Source: Bremia lactucae (lineage: Eukaryota > Oomycota > Peronosporomycetes > Peronosporales > Peronosporaceae). From it: a stretch of 26,275 nucleotides of DNA. The stretch lies in assembly GCF_004359215.1 (NCBI RefSeq), contig NC_090617.1:1991361-2017635 (forward strand), read 5' to 3'. Both the position numbers and the translations under genes were made by a program. Shown one piece after another: positions 1 through 8,876 of the stretch (position 1 is the first letter of the stretch; the number at the start of each line of letters is the position of its first letter). The notes below the pieces were generated by a model, which was not told where the DNA came from, made no database searches, and worked only from the letters and a program-made list of their open reading frames with translations.

Positions 1-686
1 ACTGGGTTATTTGTTATACAACTCGCTAAGAGTCGTATGTGCTGGGCATATGCGTGAACATCACGCTTGCCTTGCTTGAGTTTCAGAAGCTCTGAACGAG
101 CTCTGAACTCAGCCCTTGGCGGTTCAAACGTCTGTTTGGGTCGGGCTTTAATGAAAGCCTCTAGCGACCCAGAGCAGTATGGGTCGCACAACTTAGGGCC
201 CAATGCCCAAGTTTTGGCACGACCTGCCAAATTTGATTGAGCAAATGCGAATTGCATTTTCTCGTCGACGATGTGACGTGCCCTTATAGCATCGTCACCT
301 CGACAAACGATCTCAAGAGGGAGTCTCCTTCGACTCCCCTATACTTAAAGATGTCAATCTTTAAAGTTTCGGGACGACGCGTTTGCGTCATCCCAGGTAC
401 AGGGGTCTGTCTGTACCTGTTGTAACCTCAACAGTTCTGCCTGTTGAGAGCCTTGCTGAATCAGCAAGGCTACTTTTTCCATCATCTCGTCAAGTTCATG
501 TTGTATGAACTTGGCGATGGTTGAATGGAGATCATCTCTGTCCAAATTGGACAGCGTTGCCAAGATTGCATCGTTTCCTACGGTCGAACTCATTCGTCTG
601 ACCGCACTCCTTTCTATGTCACTTAGAAAGGAGTAGATTTCAGGGGAAACGTGATGCGTATTCCCACTATCATCTAACATGTCCAT
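1..686 (-). pseudogene. gag of element E0 (frameshifted, truncated by window)
   Basis: The minus-strand ATG at 686 starts MDMLDDSGN. A helical N-terminal part follows, with FIQHELDE and a Gln-rich stretch resembling FIHHELDR at 2962-3093 in element A. The first frame stops at 354. The retrotransposon-gag core continues in another frame to position 1, with TWALGPKL, FEPPRAEFRARSE and LKQGKRDVHAYAQ, all matched in the gag of A. No zinc knuckle is seen because the window ends first. The start is supported by its place 39 nt downstream of the primer site. One frameshift near 354 makes this copy non-functional. Confidence 0.7.
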
Positions 687-724
687 GTTAGATGTAGGAA
701 ATGTGGTCCTTGGACGGACTACAA

Positions 725-734
725 AGTGCTACCA
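725..734 (-). other. tRNA primer-binding site of E0
   Basis: The minus strand reads TGGTAGCACT two nucleotides after the LTR end CCCCGTTACA. The same ten bases follow the LTRs of A and D. TGGTAGC at this place is the usual complement of the 3' end of initiator tRNA-Met, so reverse transcription is probably primed by that tRNA. Confidence 0.7.
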
Positions 735-736
735 GG

Positions 737-1188
737 TGTAACGGGGCACTACGACTTGTACTGCTTCAGTACAAATCCACTTCGCACTGCTTCAGTTGCG
801 AGTGGTGCCCTACGTTATTTCTCGTACACTAGCACGTGCAGAGGGAGACTTCTCTTTAAGGAAACTAGCTTAAAGAGGGTAAAACGAAACTTGTGTTAAT
901 ATAATTAAGTATCTCTTCTTTCTATCTGTTAACTCTAACTTAATTATAAACTAATACTAAACATGCAACTGAATTCTTATCTTATCTTATCTGTCTCTCT
1001 CTTCTGTTATATCAACAGCTGATTAGTCTGCGGAATAAATAAGTATAATGGTCCATACCTATTTATGGATAAGAATTCTGAACATTACTATATAAAGTAA
1101 TATCCTCCAAATATTATCTACCTTTTAGATAATATATTAGTTAACAACCTTTAAGTGTTAATTTCATGTAACGATACATTCCGTTACA
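737..1188 (-). repeat. LTR of element E0 (5' LTR)
   Basis: Read on the minus strand, this starts TGTAACGG at 1188 and ends CCCCGTTACA at 737, about 452 bp, followed by the primer site. The first 22 bp form an imperfect palindrome ending CCGTTACA, as in the other gypsy LTRs here. The body is AT-rich and unlike the LTR body of A. Element promoter activity would be expected here, but I cannot place a TATA box or start site with confidence. Confidence 0.65.
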
Positions 1189-1419
1189 ATAATCGTGTCT
1201 TTTAAAGATTGGCGGGGTTGATTTAGGCTTAAACAACTAATCAATATAGCTAATTTCTTATTGCATCAATAATACCAAATTTGGTATTATTGGAACTATT
1301 TAAGTAAATTAATAAAGATAATAATTTTGCACTTCTTTGTTTAATTCATTTTATAGATAATAATAATTGTTATTCCTCTTATAGGAAATAATACAATTGT
1401 AACGGGGTGTCCCGTTACA
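1189..1419 (-). repeat. Truncated A-type LTR (minus orientation)
   Basis: On the minus strand this begins at 1419 with TGTAACGGGA and the terminal palindrome. It then follows the element A LTRs (2251 and 7079) through CCTATAAGAGGAA, a Leu-codon-free AT-rich stretch, and AAGACACGATT. Similarity ends where the LTR of E0 begins, so E0 probably interrupted it. No partner LTR can be assigned. Confidence 0.65.
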
Positions 1420-1444
1420 TTTGATGTTTTAAGCTTACGTACAT

Positions 1445-1946
1445 TGCAACGGGGAACCTTTCGCTGTACTGCATCAGTACAAGCTGACCTACACTGATGA
1501 TAATGTAGACAAGGAGCTTCTGATTACTTCACATACATACGTGGAGAGGAAGATCAAAGTTTGTTACGCATCGCTTAGCATGAAGAGGAAAGACTGAGTT
1601 TCTGAGCGTGGTTCAGGAGCAAACGCCAAATACTACGAAACACTTAGTATGGGGAAAAGTAAACAAATCTTAATATATTCAAGTCATCGCACTTAGTCTT
1701 GACTGTTATATATTATTATACAACTATGTAAAGAAACACATTGCTCACCGCCCATATCGCACGTCTAGCAGCGATGTGTAGGGTTATTTTAATGGCCTAT
1801 ATGAACCAATTAGCAAAATTGTTACGTCACTGCTACAATATATATATATGCGGCGTAATATTGACAATAATTTACCGAGACAATATTATTCTTATCCCTC
1901 TTATAGGTAATAATTTTTATGTTGCAAGCTACCCCGCTATATACAG
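1445..1946 (-). repeat. Degenerate A-like LTR (minus orientation)
   Basis: The minus strand shows a worn LTR start near 1946 (AGCGGGGTAGC..TGCAACATAA, then CCTATAAGAGGGATAA) and a worn end CCCCGTTGCA at 1445. The span of about 500 bp equals the 498 bp of A's 5' LTR. The interior is AT-rich and poorly conserved. It could be the 3' LTR of element F or a solo LTR. I see no primer site or polypurine tract beside it. The open frame at 1741-1971 on the plus strand has no recognisable product. Confidence 0.4.
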
Positions 1947-2244
1947 AATGCTAACTGATATCAACGATTAAACGACTTCCCGCCAGCCCTATGAACGCTT
2001 AGTATACACAAACCATAAACTTCCGTCCATCCAACAGAGTAGTTCTTTGAGTTGCCAACAGCGTAGTTCAACGCAAGTAAACTTTTTTCGTCAACTCGAA
2101 AGTATAAATTCTGCGGAATTTGTTCCCTCGGATCGAGCTGAATTATGCGTTCCTGACGTCACCATAGGTCTGCAAAAGTGCACATCCGATTTTAACTCAA
2201 TAAAAAATCCCAGATCATACCGATTCGCATCTTTTTGAAGAAGC
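1947..2244 (-). pseudogene. Possible protease C-terminal remnant of element F
   Basis: The minus strand leaving A's left border reads through 2244 to about 2091 and contains YDLGFFIELKSDVHF. Its spacing of Tyr-Asp, Phe-Ile, Leu, Asp and Phe resembles YDDDFIALDLDDNFDV in the protease of element A (about 4300-4333). If real, this continues the protease of F across the insertion site of A. The similarity is weak and needs a frameshift. Nothing else is recognisable between 1947 and 2244. Confidence 0.3.
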
Positions 2245-2250
2245 AGATGT
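2245..2250. repeat. Target-site duplication of element A, left copy (AGATGT)
   Basis: AGATGT directly precedes the LTR start TGTAACGGGG at 2251. The same six bases lie at 24655-24660, directly after the last recognisable bases of A's 3' LTR. This ties both ends of A together across 22.4 kb of nested DNA. Six bases can match by chance, but both copies sit exactly at the expected borders. Confidence 0.55.
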
Positions 2251-2748
2251 TGTAACGGGGTGTCCCGTTTCATAAGTTTATTTTCCTATAAGAGGAAATA
2301 AATAAAGAAGTACAAATCTATAATTTATATTAATATTTCCTTAAATAGTTTTAATATTTCTAAATTGAATAATATTGAGGCAATAAGACATTAGCTCTAT
2401 TGATTGTTGATTTAAGTCTTAAATAACCCCGCCATCGTTATAAGACACGATTGTGCGGTGCGCAAGGAGGCGCCATACTCAGTTCGATATCAAAAAAATA
2501 AGTTCAGTAGTAGATAAAAGATTGTTACGTAGGAAACTCAATATATTAATGCAGTTTTAGTTTTCCCTAAATCTAATACTTTGAATTACGTTTGGAAGCT
2601 AAAGACACAAAGTTACTTAGAAACCGCTACTTAGAAATAATCCTCTGTGTCCTTGTGTACGTGAAATTTCATGGCACCTTACAGTAAAGACTCTAAAGTG
2701 TAATGTCAACAAGTACTTACCATTACTAGTGAGAGGTGCCTTGTCACA
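2251..2748 (+). repeat. 5' LTR of element A
   Basis: It starts TGTAACGGGG, has the terminal palindrome TGTAACGGGG..CCGTTTCA, and ends GTGCCTTGTCACA, a worn form of GTGCCCCGTTACA. The length is 498 bp. Internal landmarks shared with the 3' LTR pieces are CCTATAAGAGGAAATAA, AAGACACGATTGTG, GTGCGCAAGGAGGCGCCA (2457-2474) and CAGTTTTAGTTTTCC. The primer site follows after 2 nt. Confidence 0.8.
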
Positions 2749-2750
2749 TA

Positions 2751-2760
2751 TGGTAGCACT
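2751..2760 (+). other. tRNA primer-binding site of element A
   Basis: TGGTAGCACT lies 2 nt after the LTR end, as in D and E0. It probably pairs with the 3' end of initiator tRNA-Met. Confidence 0.65.
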
Positions 2761-2805
2761 ATTCAGCTCGTTCAGAGACCTACGCACGTTCTATCCAACA
2801 TACAC

Positions 2806-3870
2806 ATGTTGGATGAAGAAGGATGGGCCTTCTAGCCCCTCAAGAAAATTACTCGCCACGCGTGAAGGGATTACCCATTAATGTGACCTTGAATGGAAGG
2901 CGATCAAGCGATCGCAGGCGGGCCAGCCGTTGGCGCCATGCTGTATTGTATGGGAAGAGATAAATAGCATGCGGCCATAGCCGAGTTCATTCACCACGAA
3001 CTCGACAGGGCCCAAGAGAAAGTAATCTTGCTTCACCAGCAAGCCTCTCAACACGCGGAGGTGTTGAGAGAACAGGGTGCTCAACAGTTTTAACTGTTGA
3101 GACAGCAGAATGTATATGCTGCTAATGGGTCAACGCTTCTGCGTCGACCCGAAAGCTTAAAGATAGATATATCTAAGTTAAAGGCAGTCGAAGGCGACTC
3201 CCTTTTGAGACGACTCGTCAAACTAGACGACGCCATAGAAGCTCGTCGTATCAGTGATGATGCGATGAGAGTGAAATTTGGCGCCTGTCCAACTTAGCCC
3301 GACGTGCGAAATCTCTGGTCTTGGGTCTCAATCTTTACGACCCATTAGTCTTTGGGTCGTATGAGGTATTTTCTTAAGACCCGGCTCAGACAAACATTCG
3401 AGCCGCCACGTGCCGAATTCAGGGCTCGATCCGAGCTCCTGGATTCGAAGCAGGGTAAGCGTGACATTCACGCTTATGCCTAACCTACACGATACCTGGT
3501 CAATTGTATCGTATAGTGATGAACAAACACAGGTAACTGAGTTTATTAGAGGTCTTGCAGACGGACCTGATAAGATTCACCTGTTCTGGCTAGAATTCGA
3601 GTCGCTTGACTAAGCGATCTTTATAGCGGAACAAGAGGACTTCGGCCTGAAACAGGCTTTCGTTCACTAGGGTGCATACCGTCCACCGAGACGACAAGAA
3701 ATTACCCTATGGATCTCTCGTATGTAGAAAGCGAGAAACCTCGCTTTTCAAGTTACGAGCGGTCACTAAAATGTAGTCGTTGTTAAAAGTATGGCCACTA
3801 CGCCCACGAGTGTAGTTCCACGGCCAGTGCTTAAAAACACTGAGCGAAAAGACCGACCTCTCGCTAGGAA
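2806..3870 (+). pseudogene. gag of element A, with zinc knuckle
   Basis: The ATG at 2806 (MLDEEGW) aligns with the gag start of E0. The helical FIHHELDRAQEKV segment is at about 2962-3093. The gag core at about 3140-3620 has VEGDSLLRRL, then FEPPRAEFRARSELLDSKQG in another frame. A CCHC zinc knuckle (C-x2-C-x4-H-x4-C, nucleic-acid binding in the capsid) lies at 3772-3813, but its first x4 contains a TAA. Several stops and frame changes make it non-functional. The knuckle and the protease start (3946) share a frame, so the fused gag-pol order can still be followed. Confidence 0.7.
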
Positions 3871-3945
3871 CTACGGAAGACGCGAATTCGACGCTGTAGC
3901 AACATCGCAACGGCGAGGCGGATCGTCTACAGACGGTCGGGGTTA

Positions 3946-4447
3946 GTAGGTGCGGGGCGCCCTATCGATCCAGCAACGTCAAAAGATTTTGCGGGTCTTT
4001 TGACGAAAGTTGCTCCTCACACACAAATATTGTGTGTAACTGCCCTAGGGGATAAGGTTATCCTCATCCCCCTAAAAATAAAGTATCAAATACGTTGCCA
4101 CCTAAGTCCCTAGTCGATTGTGGGGCGTCAAAAAATATTATAAGACGCCAATCGCTAGAAGATCGCAGGCTCAAATTTATTGAGCGCAATAACCCCGTAA
4201 CGAGGATGACAGTGCGGCTAGCAACAGGCGCATCTGTAACAGTAAACGAACGTTTAGTTGGTATCCAATACACGTTAAAGGGTAAACAGTACGATGATGA
4301 TTTCATCGCACTAGATTTGGATGACAATTTTGATGTAATCCTTGGATTACCATGGCTCAGAAAGTACGAGCCATGTATAAATTGGCAGCATCAAGCCGTG
4401 GCGATGCCTGTCTCTTGTTTATCAGATGGCTATCTGATGAACGTCTT
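3946..4447 (+). pseudogene. Retropepsin-like protease of element A
   Basis: The frame VGAGRPIDPATSKDF begins at 3946 and matches the protease start of element F. After a frameshift near 4080 comes the active-site stretch LVDCGASKNIIRR (Asp-Cys-Gly in place of Asp-Ser/Thr-Gly), then YDDDFIALDLDDNFDV and the flap-end motif VILGLPWL. This is the aspartic protease that would cut the gag-pol polyprotein. The similarity ends at SDGYLMNV (4447), exactly where an inverted block begins. Elements F and G encode close relatives of this domain. Confidence 0.75.
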
Positions 4448-4939
4448 CTGTTAAATATCGCAGGGGCATTACTAAGTCCCCGTGACATAACTAGTCACTC
4501 CCATAGCATTCCGCTTGGGATGCCTCTGCTGTGAACGAAATATCGTGTTTACCCATAAGGATCTGATAGAATCCATATATTGGATCCATTAACGAAAAGA
4601 TAGTACTCTTTGACATACCATCAATGATAACGTTTTTCGTGGTATCGGCATTTAAGCCGGTACAGTTGCAGCGTTCAATCTAATGCATGCATGCACTATC
4701 CGCCATCCTCTTGTTTATTTACGCACACAAAAGATCGGAGAGCTATTTGGGGAAGTTAATTTTCTTACATGACCCACTGCTAAGCGATCGGCGAAAAGTC
4801 GATCGCTAATACGTTCACGAGGCAATGGGGGGGGCTATTGCTTCATGACACAGTATTTCGAACCTGGGATTAGGTCGATTTCGTGTCAAGTGCCTTTATT
4901 CTTAGGCAACTCGCACGGTATGATTTCAGGGAAGGCATC
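4448..4939 (-). pseudogene. Reverse transcriptase N-terminal half of element A (inverted)
   Basis: On the minus strand from 4939 to 4448 a worn gypsy RT can be followed in several frames: HEIDLIPGSKYCV, then remnants of the WRIVHAFN region, IFSLMDPIYGFYQILM (motif A, whose Asp is kept), and finally SRGLSNAPAIFNR at 4448. Many stops interrupt it. It is in the opposite orientation to the protease on its left and the RT end on its right, but in the correct order with the linker at 4940-5780 (minus). Confidence 0.7.
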
Positions 4940-5780
4940 CTAAAATTTCTTTAAGTCATTATATAAAGGGTTTGTCTTCAAAGTCTTCCAAGATTGGGAA
5001 GTAAAGCGTTCAATCCGAGTCTTCGCATCGAGGACACTTTCGTCTATCGATGAGCTACTGAGAATCCGTTCTTTCTCAGGTAATACTATTGCTGACCGAA
5101 TATCGACCACGTAGTTGTCATCCATGACAACTACGCAGATCTGCTTGACTTTGCCACTACGCAGGTCACGCAAGAACCGTTTCGGTTCTAGCGTTGGCAA
5201 ATAAGTTATCTACGAAGTTAACTTCGAAGGCGATATTAGATCAAGTGTATAAGCGCCTACACTTGGTCCATTGTTTACTAAGACATTGATTGTCTCAGTT
5301 TCCGCTTTGGAACTTAGAACCAAGGGTACCTGGGGATTTTTCACCACAGGTTCCCGGGAACTTATTTCCACAGAATTATTTGAGAGGTATCCTCCCCAAT
5401 TGCCTTTAGTTGTGGTTGTGCTACCACAGCGGATCGACTCTCCAGTCAATCTAGGACGTTCGCACTGTCTCTTATAGAATGGCGTTTTAAACTTTCTTGG
5501 ATGTTGCTTTTCAAACAAGCATCCTTGTTTCGTACCACTCAAATTATTCGAGTGGTTGAACTTCAACGCTGCCTGTGCTTGTGCACAGCCGTCGGTAACC
5601 ATGTCCACGTCACAATGGTGCACCATCGACAATGCCTGTGCTTGTGCACAGCAGTCGGGATCTAACTCCACAGTGTGTTAGGTATTCACACTGAGGTCTT
5701 GTGCAGTCATACTAAGGGCCGACCCAGAAGTGAGGCCATCGCACTCATTCGAAGGACATCCACACGCTTGTAGACCCTCC
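4940..5780 (-). pseudogene. Protease-RT linker of element A (inverted)
   Basis: The minus strand begins at 5780 with LEGLQACGCPSNECDGLTSG, matching LERPQACGCTTSECDGLTCG of element G (25960-26020, plus strand). Open stretches follow: 5671-5210, with two CAQAQA repeats, and 5200-4940, with KRFLRDLRSGKVKQICVV and SSSSIDESVLDAKTRIERF. The FLRDL segment matches [14 protein letters not shown] in D (about 11070-11110). The SSS..DE.VLD segment matches the linker of C at 8433-8592. The linker lies between protease and RT in all of these elements; its function is unknown to me. Confidence 0.65.
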
Positions 5781-5784
5781 AGCA

Positions 5785-6070
5785 TTGTGGGTAAACACGG
5801 TGTACGCCCGGATCCGGAACATATCAAGGCGATCACCGAATGACCTGTGCTAGTCAATGTAAAGGGATTCTGATAGTTCCTCCGTTCAGCGGCGTTCCTG
5901 CACAAGTACTCACCCAATTATGCCGAAATGACAGTACATCTTTCTTCTTTGTTGAATAAAAAAGTTTAAGTGGTCATATAACGCTGATATTCAGCGTCCT
6001 CCTTTGACTATATCAAGAAAAGCTTGATTTGATTGCCAATCCTGGCGATTGTTGACCAAGACCGACCTCG
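5785..6070 (+). pseudogene. RT connection and start of RNase H of element A
   Basis: The plus strand resumes with IVGKHGVRPDPEHIKAITE, AAFLHKYSPNYAEMTVHLSS and LLNKK. This is the gypsy segment just after the RT palm (compare SKSGVRADPEKV and GLANYLHTYTNDYAG in D, about 11985-12125). Similarity fades after about 6060 (LAIVDQDRP). About 70 codons between NAPAIFNR and this point, including the YFDD box, are missing. No integrase is seen downstream. Confidence 0.65.
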
Positions 6071-6341
6071 TGCACCGACTGCGGTCCCATTCTCGAACCG
6101 TTCACGGAAAGCATTAAGCTTTTTAAGCCAGACCTCACGGCATATGTTTTGTACATTCGTAGAAAGGCTGTCCAAGCTTATGAGAACGGTTTTGACATCC
6201 TTTGCCCGTTTGCAAGTGTATCGATGAAGATTTCCGTTTTATCCTCACCGGGCTTGTGAAGCCTGGATGAGTCGAATAAAGAATTATACTACCGATCGTT
6301 GGTTATACGAAACTACCGAGTAAGGTTGCTCTTAGAGGGTG
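6015..6341 (-). pseudogene. Possible continuation of the antisense ORF of element A
   Basis: On the minus strand, in a frame different from the ORF ending at 6342, a mostly open stretch (about 6240 to 6015) reads VKTVLISLDSLSTNVQNICR and AFRERFENGTAVGARGRSWS. It may be the decayed C-terminal part of the antisense ORF. I do not recognise a family, and the sense strand here has no convincing coding. The region between 6240 and 6341 has stops in all frames. Confidence 0.3.
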
Positions 6342-6938
6342 TCAAGGGCTATTTTCAGGAGCGAACCGCAACGTATAGCGGTCCCTCTTCTGTTGGCTCA
6401 TGTTAACGTTAACGTTAACTTGGCCATCCGAAGAAGCACTCATTTTCTGGTTATGCAACCTAGCACCAGCAGCAGCAATCTTCTCTGCGCGACCACATAG
6501 TTCCTGGTGACGCATACTGACGTCACCAGAGTGGTCATCGCTCACGAAGTCATCTGATGACGACTCCCCACCAAAGAAATCCACGAGTCGAACAACCTCG
6601 TCACCCCCCCTCTCTGGTTGTCACGTTAGAACCCAACGGTTTAGCGGCCTCGACCCTAGGTGATCCAGCGGCCTTTACAGTAGATACTGAGTGGTCGATG
6701 CAGGTGACTTGGCCCAGTCACCAATGGGTGCAGCAGGTGACTTGTCACCGTCACCTGCAATGCCATCAACAGATGACATGTTCTAGCCACCTACTATGAG
6801 AGTAGGAGGTAACGTATTCCCCGCAGCAGACGCTAATGCGTCTGCTAAAACATTTGCATTAACAACAGCTGCACTGATTCGTGCAGCTGTCAGCTTTGCG
6901 ACCTCACGTCCCACGCGCACAGACTTATTCGTTGCCAT
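6342..6938 (-). pseudogene. Antisense ORF of element A, upstream of its 3' LTR
   Basis: The ATG at 6938 (MATNKSVRVGREVAKLTAAR) is 140 bp inside the 3' LTR and is read opposite to the element. The frame meets a TAG at 6783-6785, continues to about 6690, passes through another frame (KAAGSPRVEAAKPLGSN), and returns to the first frame at a seven-base homopolymer (6604-6610 on the plus strand). It then reads DEVVRLVDFFGGESSSDDF.. to the stop at 6342. The product would be about 198 residues, rich in Ala and Ser with an acidic Ser-Asp patch. I recognise no family. Elements C and D have antisense frames in the same slot. Confidence 0.45.
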
Positions 6939-7067
6939 CTTGTTTTGGTCAAACTCAACTAATGAGAATTAAATTGGTATATTTGATTAAAACAAATAAT
7001 GCAAAATTTCAGGGAAAGATAAAATAATCCTTTCCTGTCATTCTATATCAGTCTCTATAGTGACGTT

Positions 7068-7078
7068 GGTTAGGGGGG
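7068..7078 (+). other. Polypurine tract of element A
   Basis: GGTTAGGGGGG directly precedes the 3' LTR start TGTAACGGGG at 7079. It is the likely plus-strand primer site for reverse transcription. Confidence 0.65.
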
Positions 7079-7345
7079 TGTAACGGGGTGTCTCGTTACA
7101 TAAGTATTATTTTCTATAAGAGGAATGACAATTAATATTTCCTATAAGAGAAAATAAACAATTAAGTACAAAATTATTATCATTATTAATTTTGACTTAA
7201 AGAGTTTCAAAATGTACAAATTGGATCTTATGATGCAATAAGATAAAAGATCTATTGATTGGTTAATTAAAGTCTAAATCAACCCACCAAAAGTTATAAG
7301 ACACGATTGTGGGTGCGCAAGGAGGCGCCACACTTAGATAGATAC
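7079..7345 (+). repeat. 3' LTR of element A, piece 1
   Basis: It starts TGTAACGGGGTGTCTCGTTA and follows A's 5' LTR through the repeated CTATAAGAG, AAGACACGATTGTG and GTGCGCAAGGAGGCGCCA (about 7311-7328). Similarity stops near 7345, where the LTR of element C begins. The middle of this LTR is found inverted at 16466-16740, and its last bases at 24644-24654. Confidence 0.75.
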
Positions 7346-7841
7346 TGTTCTAATGTGTATTGAGGCACACATTGGTTGGAGAACCGTTGTTGTGGCACAT
7401 TTACTTTATGGGCAAAATATCCATCTAACTTTTTTTTAAATAGCTAATAACTAAAATCCATTTAGTATGGGTAGCATATGTGGCAGCCGCCACATATAAT
7501 TCTGGCGGCCGAAATCTATTTAAAATTAGCTACTGTAAGGTTGTTAGATTTGAATAATCAAATAAAGTGCAGTTCTCTTTTTGATCTTACAGCGCTAAAA
7601 GCCTTTCTAAGGCTTGCGCATTGATCTGTAAGAGTCATAAGTCTTTCTAAGGTATATCCTCTTATGCACCAGTTGCCACTTGGTTCTACGAACCCCTGAA
7701 TCCCTTGAACTAGGATTCAGTAAGCTTTAATAGCTTGTACGACTCCCTGAGTTGTTAAACCCCTTTAGCTTAATAGAACTAAGTAATTCATTGAGTCTAA
7801 AAGTCTTCCTCTGACTAAAGGAGAGAGGTAGCTCCGCTACA
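7346..7841 (+). repeat. 5' LTR of element C
   Basis: This sequence returns inverted at 17271-16741. Shared landmarks are ACACATTGGTTGG, ACCGTTGTTGTGG, a CCGCCA..TGGCGG hairpin at 7487-7508, GTGCAGTTC, AGTTGCCACTTGG, CTACGAACCCCTGA, TAGCTTGTACGACTCCC and an end near GCTACA at 7841. The 5' border is approximate; alignment of the two copies suggests TGTT at 7346. This LTR lacks the TGTAACGGGG end shared by E0, A and D. Confidence 0.7.
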
Positions 7842-7843
7842 CC

Positions 7844-7850
7844 TGGCAGC
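7844..7850 (+). other. Primer-binding site of element C
   Basis: TGGCAGC follows the LTR end after two C bases, in the same place as TGGTAGC in A, D and E0. It is probably a one-base variant of the iMet primer site. Confidence 0.45.
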
Positions 7851-8132
7851 TCTCGTAGTGTCAATCTGCACTTGAGTCTTAGCAAGCCTAAGCCTCACTA
7901 AAATGTAAGAGTATTCAAAACTTTTGGAGGGGCAACGCGCAGCGTATGAAAGCTTGAACATACAGAGTTCATTATGTACCAGGGCGCAGAGGTCCTGCAT
8001 GCAAGTATTGAAGACTTCATGCGACACGAATCTCCCTAATTAGACAGGTTCAGGATCACCTTGCGGCATGTATGCCAACTCGGTACACCTCTGTACCCGA
8101 TTCATAGCCTAAGGCTCGCCTTCTACTTGTCA

Positions 8133-8410
8133 ATGTAAAGACATTTGAGAGAAAAGAGAAAGAAAACTCCCTTTTTGGATTAAGCAGATGGATATGTTCA
8201 TTGACTCCGCCTTGTTCTTAACTGAACGGCAAAAGGTGGCTATGGCCATTTGCAAACTCGGAGGTAGATCCATGGAGTGGGCATTATCGTGCAGTACGTC
8301 CAAAAATGACGCTGTTCCCTCATGAGATTTGCTGCCAGTAAATGGCTGGCATGTTTCCACGGCCTGATCAGGCTTTTCGCATGCGATCACGGCTCATAGC
8401 GACTTGACAG
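8133..8410 (+). pseudogene. gag core fragment of element C
   Basis: One plus frame reads SLFWIKQMDMFIDSALFLTE, KLGGRSMEWALSC and a TGA near 8323. After a frameshift near 8360 comes PDQAFRMRSRLIAT, a TGA, and QGKRAL. This is a retrotransposon gag core (compare [18 protein letters not shown] in D). The region from 7851 to 8132 is an untranslated leader or gag N-terminus that I cannot read. The fragment ends in a deletion that joins it to the protease-RT linker. Confidence 0.6.
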
Positions 8411-8432
8411 GGTAAACGAGCCCTTTCGACCG

Positions 8433-8592
8433 ATGATTGAAATAAAATCATCGTCACTTCTGGACGAAGCTGTCCTGGATGACACAAAAGCTGCACCTAG
8501 TACACGGAAAGGGTCATCGATCGTTAAAGATCGTACGACTTCATTATATTCCTTGGTTAAGGAGTTCAAAATGTGGTATTTACCAAACCACC
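8433..8592 (+). pseudogene. Protease-RT linker fragment of element C
   Basis: The plus frame reads SSSLLDEAVLDDTKAA.. and LYSLVKEF. This lines up with SSSSIDESVLDAKTRIE.. and LYNDLKKF in the inverted linker of A (minus strand, about 5080-4940). The fragment stops at the assembly gap, where element D begins. After D, C's RT resumes with PDRGVRHEIDL at 16000. The opposite strand is also open here, but that frame has no recognisable relatives in the window. Confidence 0.5.
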
Positions 8593-8692
8593 NNNNNNNN
8601 NNNNNNNNNNNNNNNNNNNNNNNNNNNNNNNNNNNNNNNNNNNNNNNNNNNNNNNNNNNNNNNNNNNNNNNNNNNNNNNNNNNNNNNNNNNN
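8593..8692. other. Assembly gap (100 N)
   Basis: Exactly 100 N, so it is probably a placeholder of unknown length. D's 3' LTR predicts that at least the first 169 bp of the 5' LTR (equivalent to 15658-15826) are missing here, more than the gap shows. Confidence 0.95.
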
Positions 8693-8851
8693 TCCCATGA
8701 GTCCAAGGGAACCATTCGTACTTAGGATGATTAAAAGACAAAATATAAAACCGAGTTAAAAATACTAAACACCTAAGACTTGGGCTTTGAGGCTTCCTCA
8801 AAGCGTTAGAAATAGTGTAAGCTAAGTACAGGTTGTTCTAGCCCCGTTACA
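8693..8851 (+). repeat. 5' LTR of element D (3' part)
   Basis: Identical in length to 15827-15985 and differing at three bases. It ends CCCCGTTACA at 8851, two bases before the primer site. The 5' part is lost in the assembly gap. Confidence 0.9.
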
Positions 8852-8853
8852 CC

Positions 8854-8863
8854 TGGTAGCACT
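8854..8863 (+). other. tRNA primer-binding site of element D
   Basis: TGGTAGCACT lies 2 nt after the LTR end and is identical to the sites of A and E0. It fits priming by initiator tRNA-Met. Confidence 0.75.
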
Positions 8864-8876
8864 TAATAATCTTTCC

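Larger units (their letters stand above)
1..1188 (-). mobile_element. Ty3/gypsy element E0, 5' end (LTR, primer site, gag)
   Basis: On the minus strand the order is LTR (1188 to 737), a 2-nt spacer, an iMet-like primer site (734 to 725) and gag (686 to 1). This is the normal 5' end of a Ty3/gypsy retrotransposon, and the element runs off the left edge of the window. Its gag closely resembles that of element A (2806-3870, plus strand), but its LTR body is different. The LTR seems to have landed inside an older A-type LTR, because similarity to A-type LTRs stops at 1189. Confidence 0.75.

Noticed and set aside
1741..1971. 76-codon plus-strand frame that looks membrane-like
   Set aside because: AT-rich LTR sequence translated in one frame; it overlaps a worn LTR on the other strand.
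6403..6420. GTTAAC hexamer repeat as a functional site
   Set aside because: Only three units within an antisense Val-Asn stretch; simple slippage explains it.
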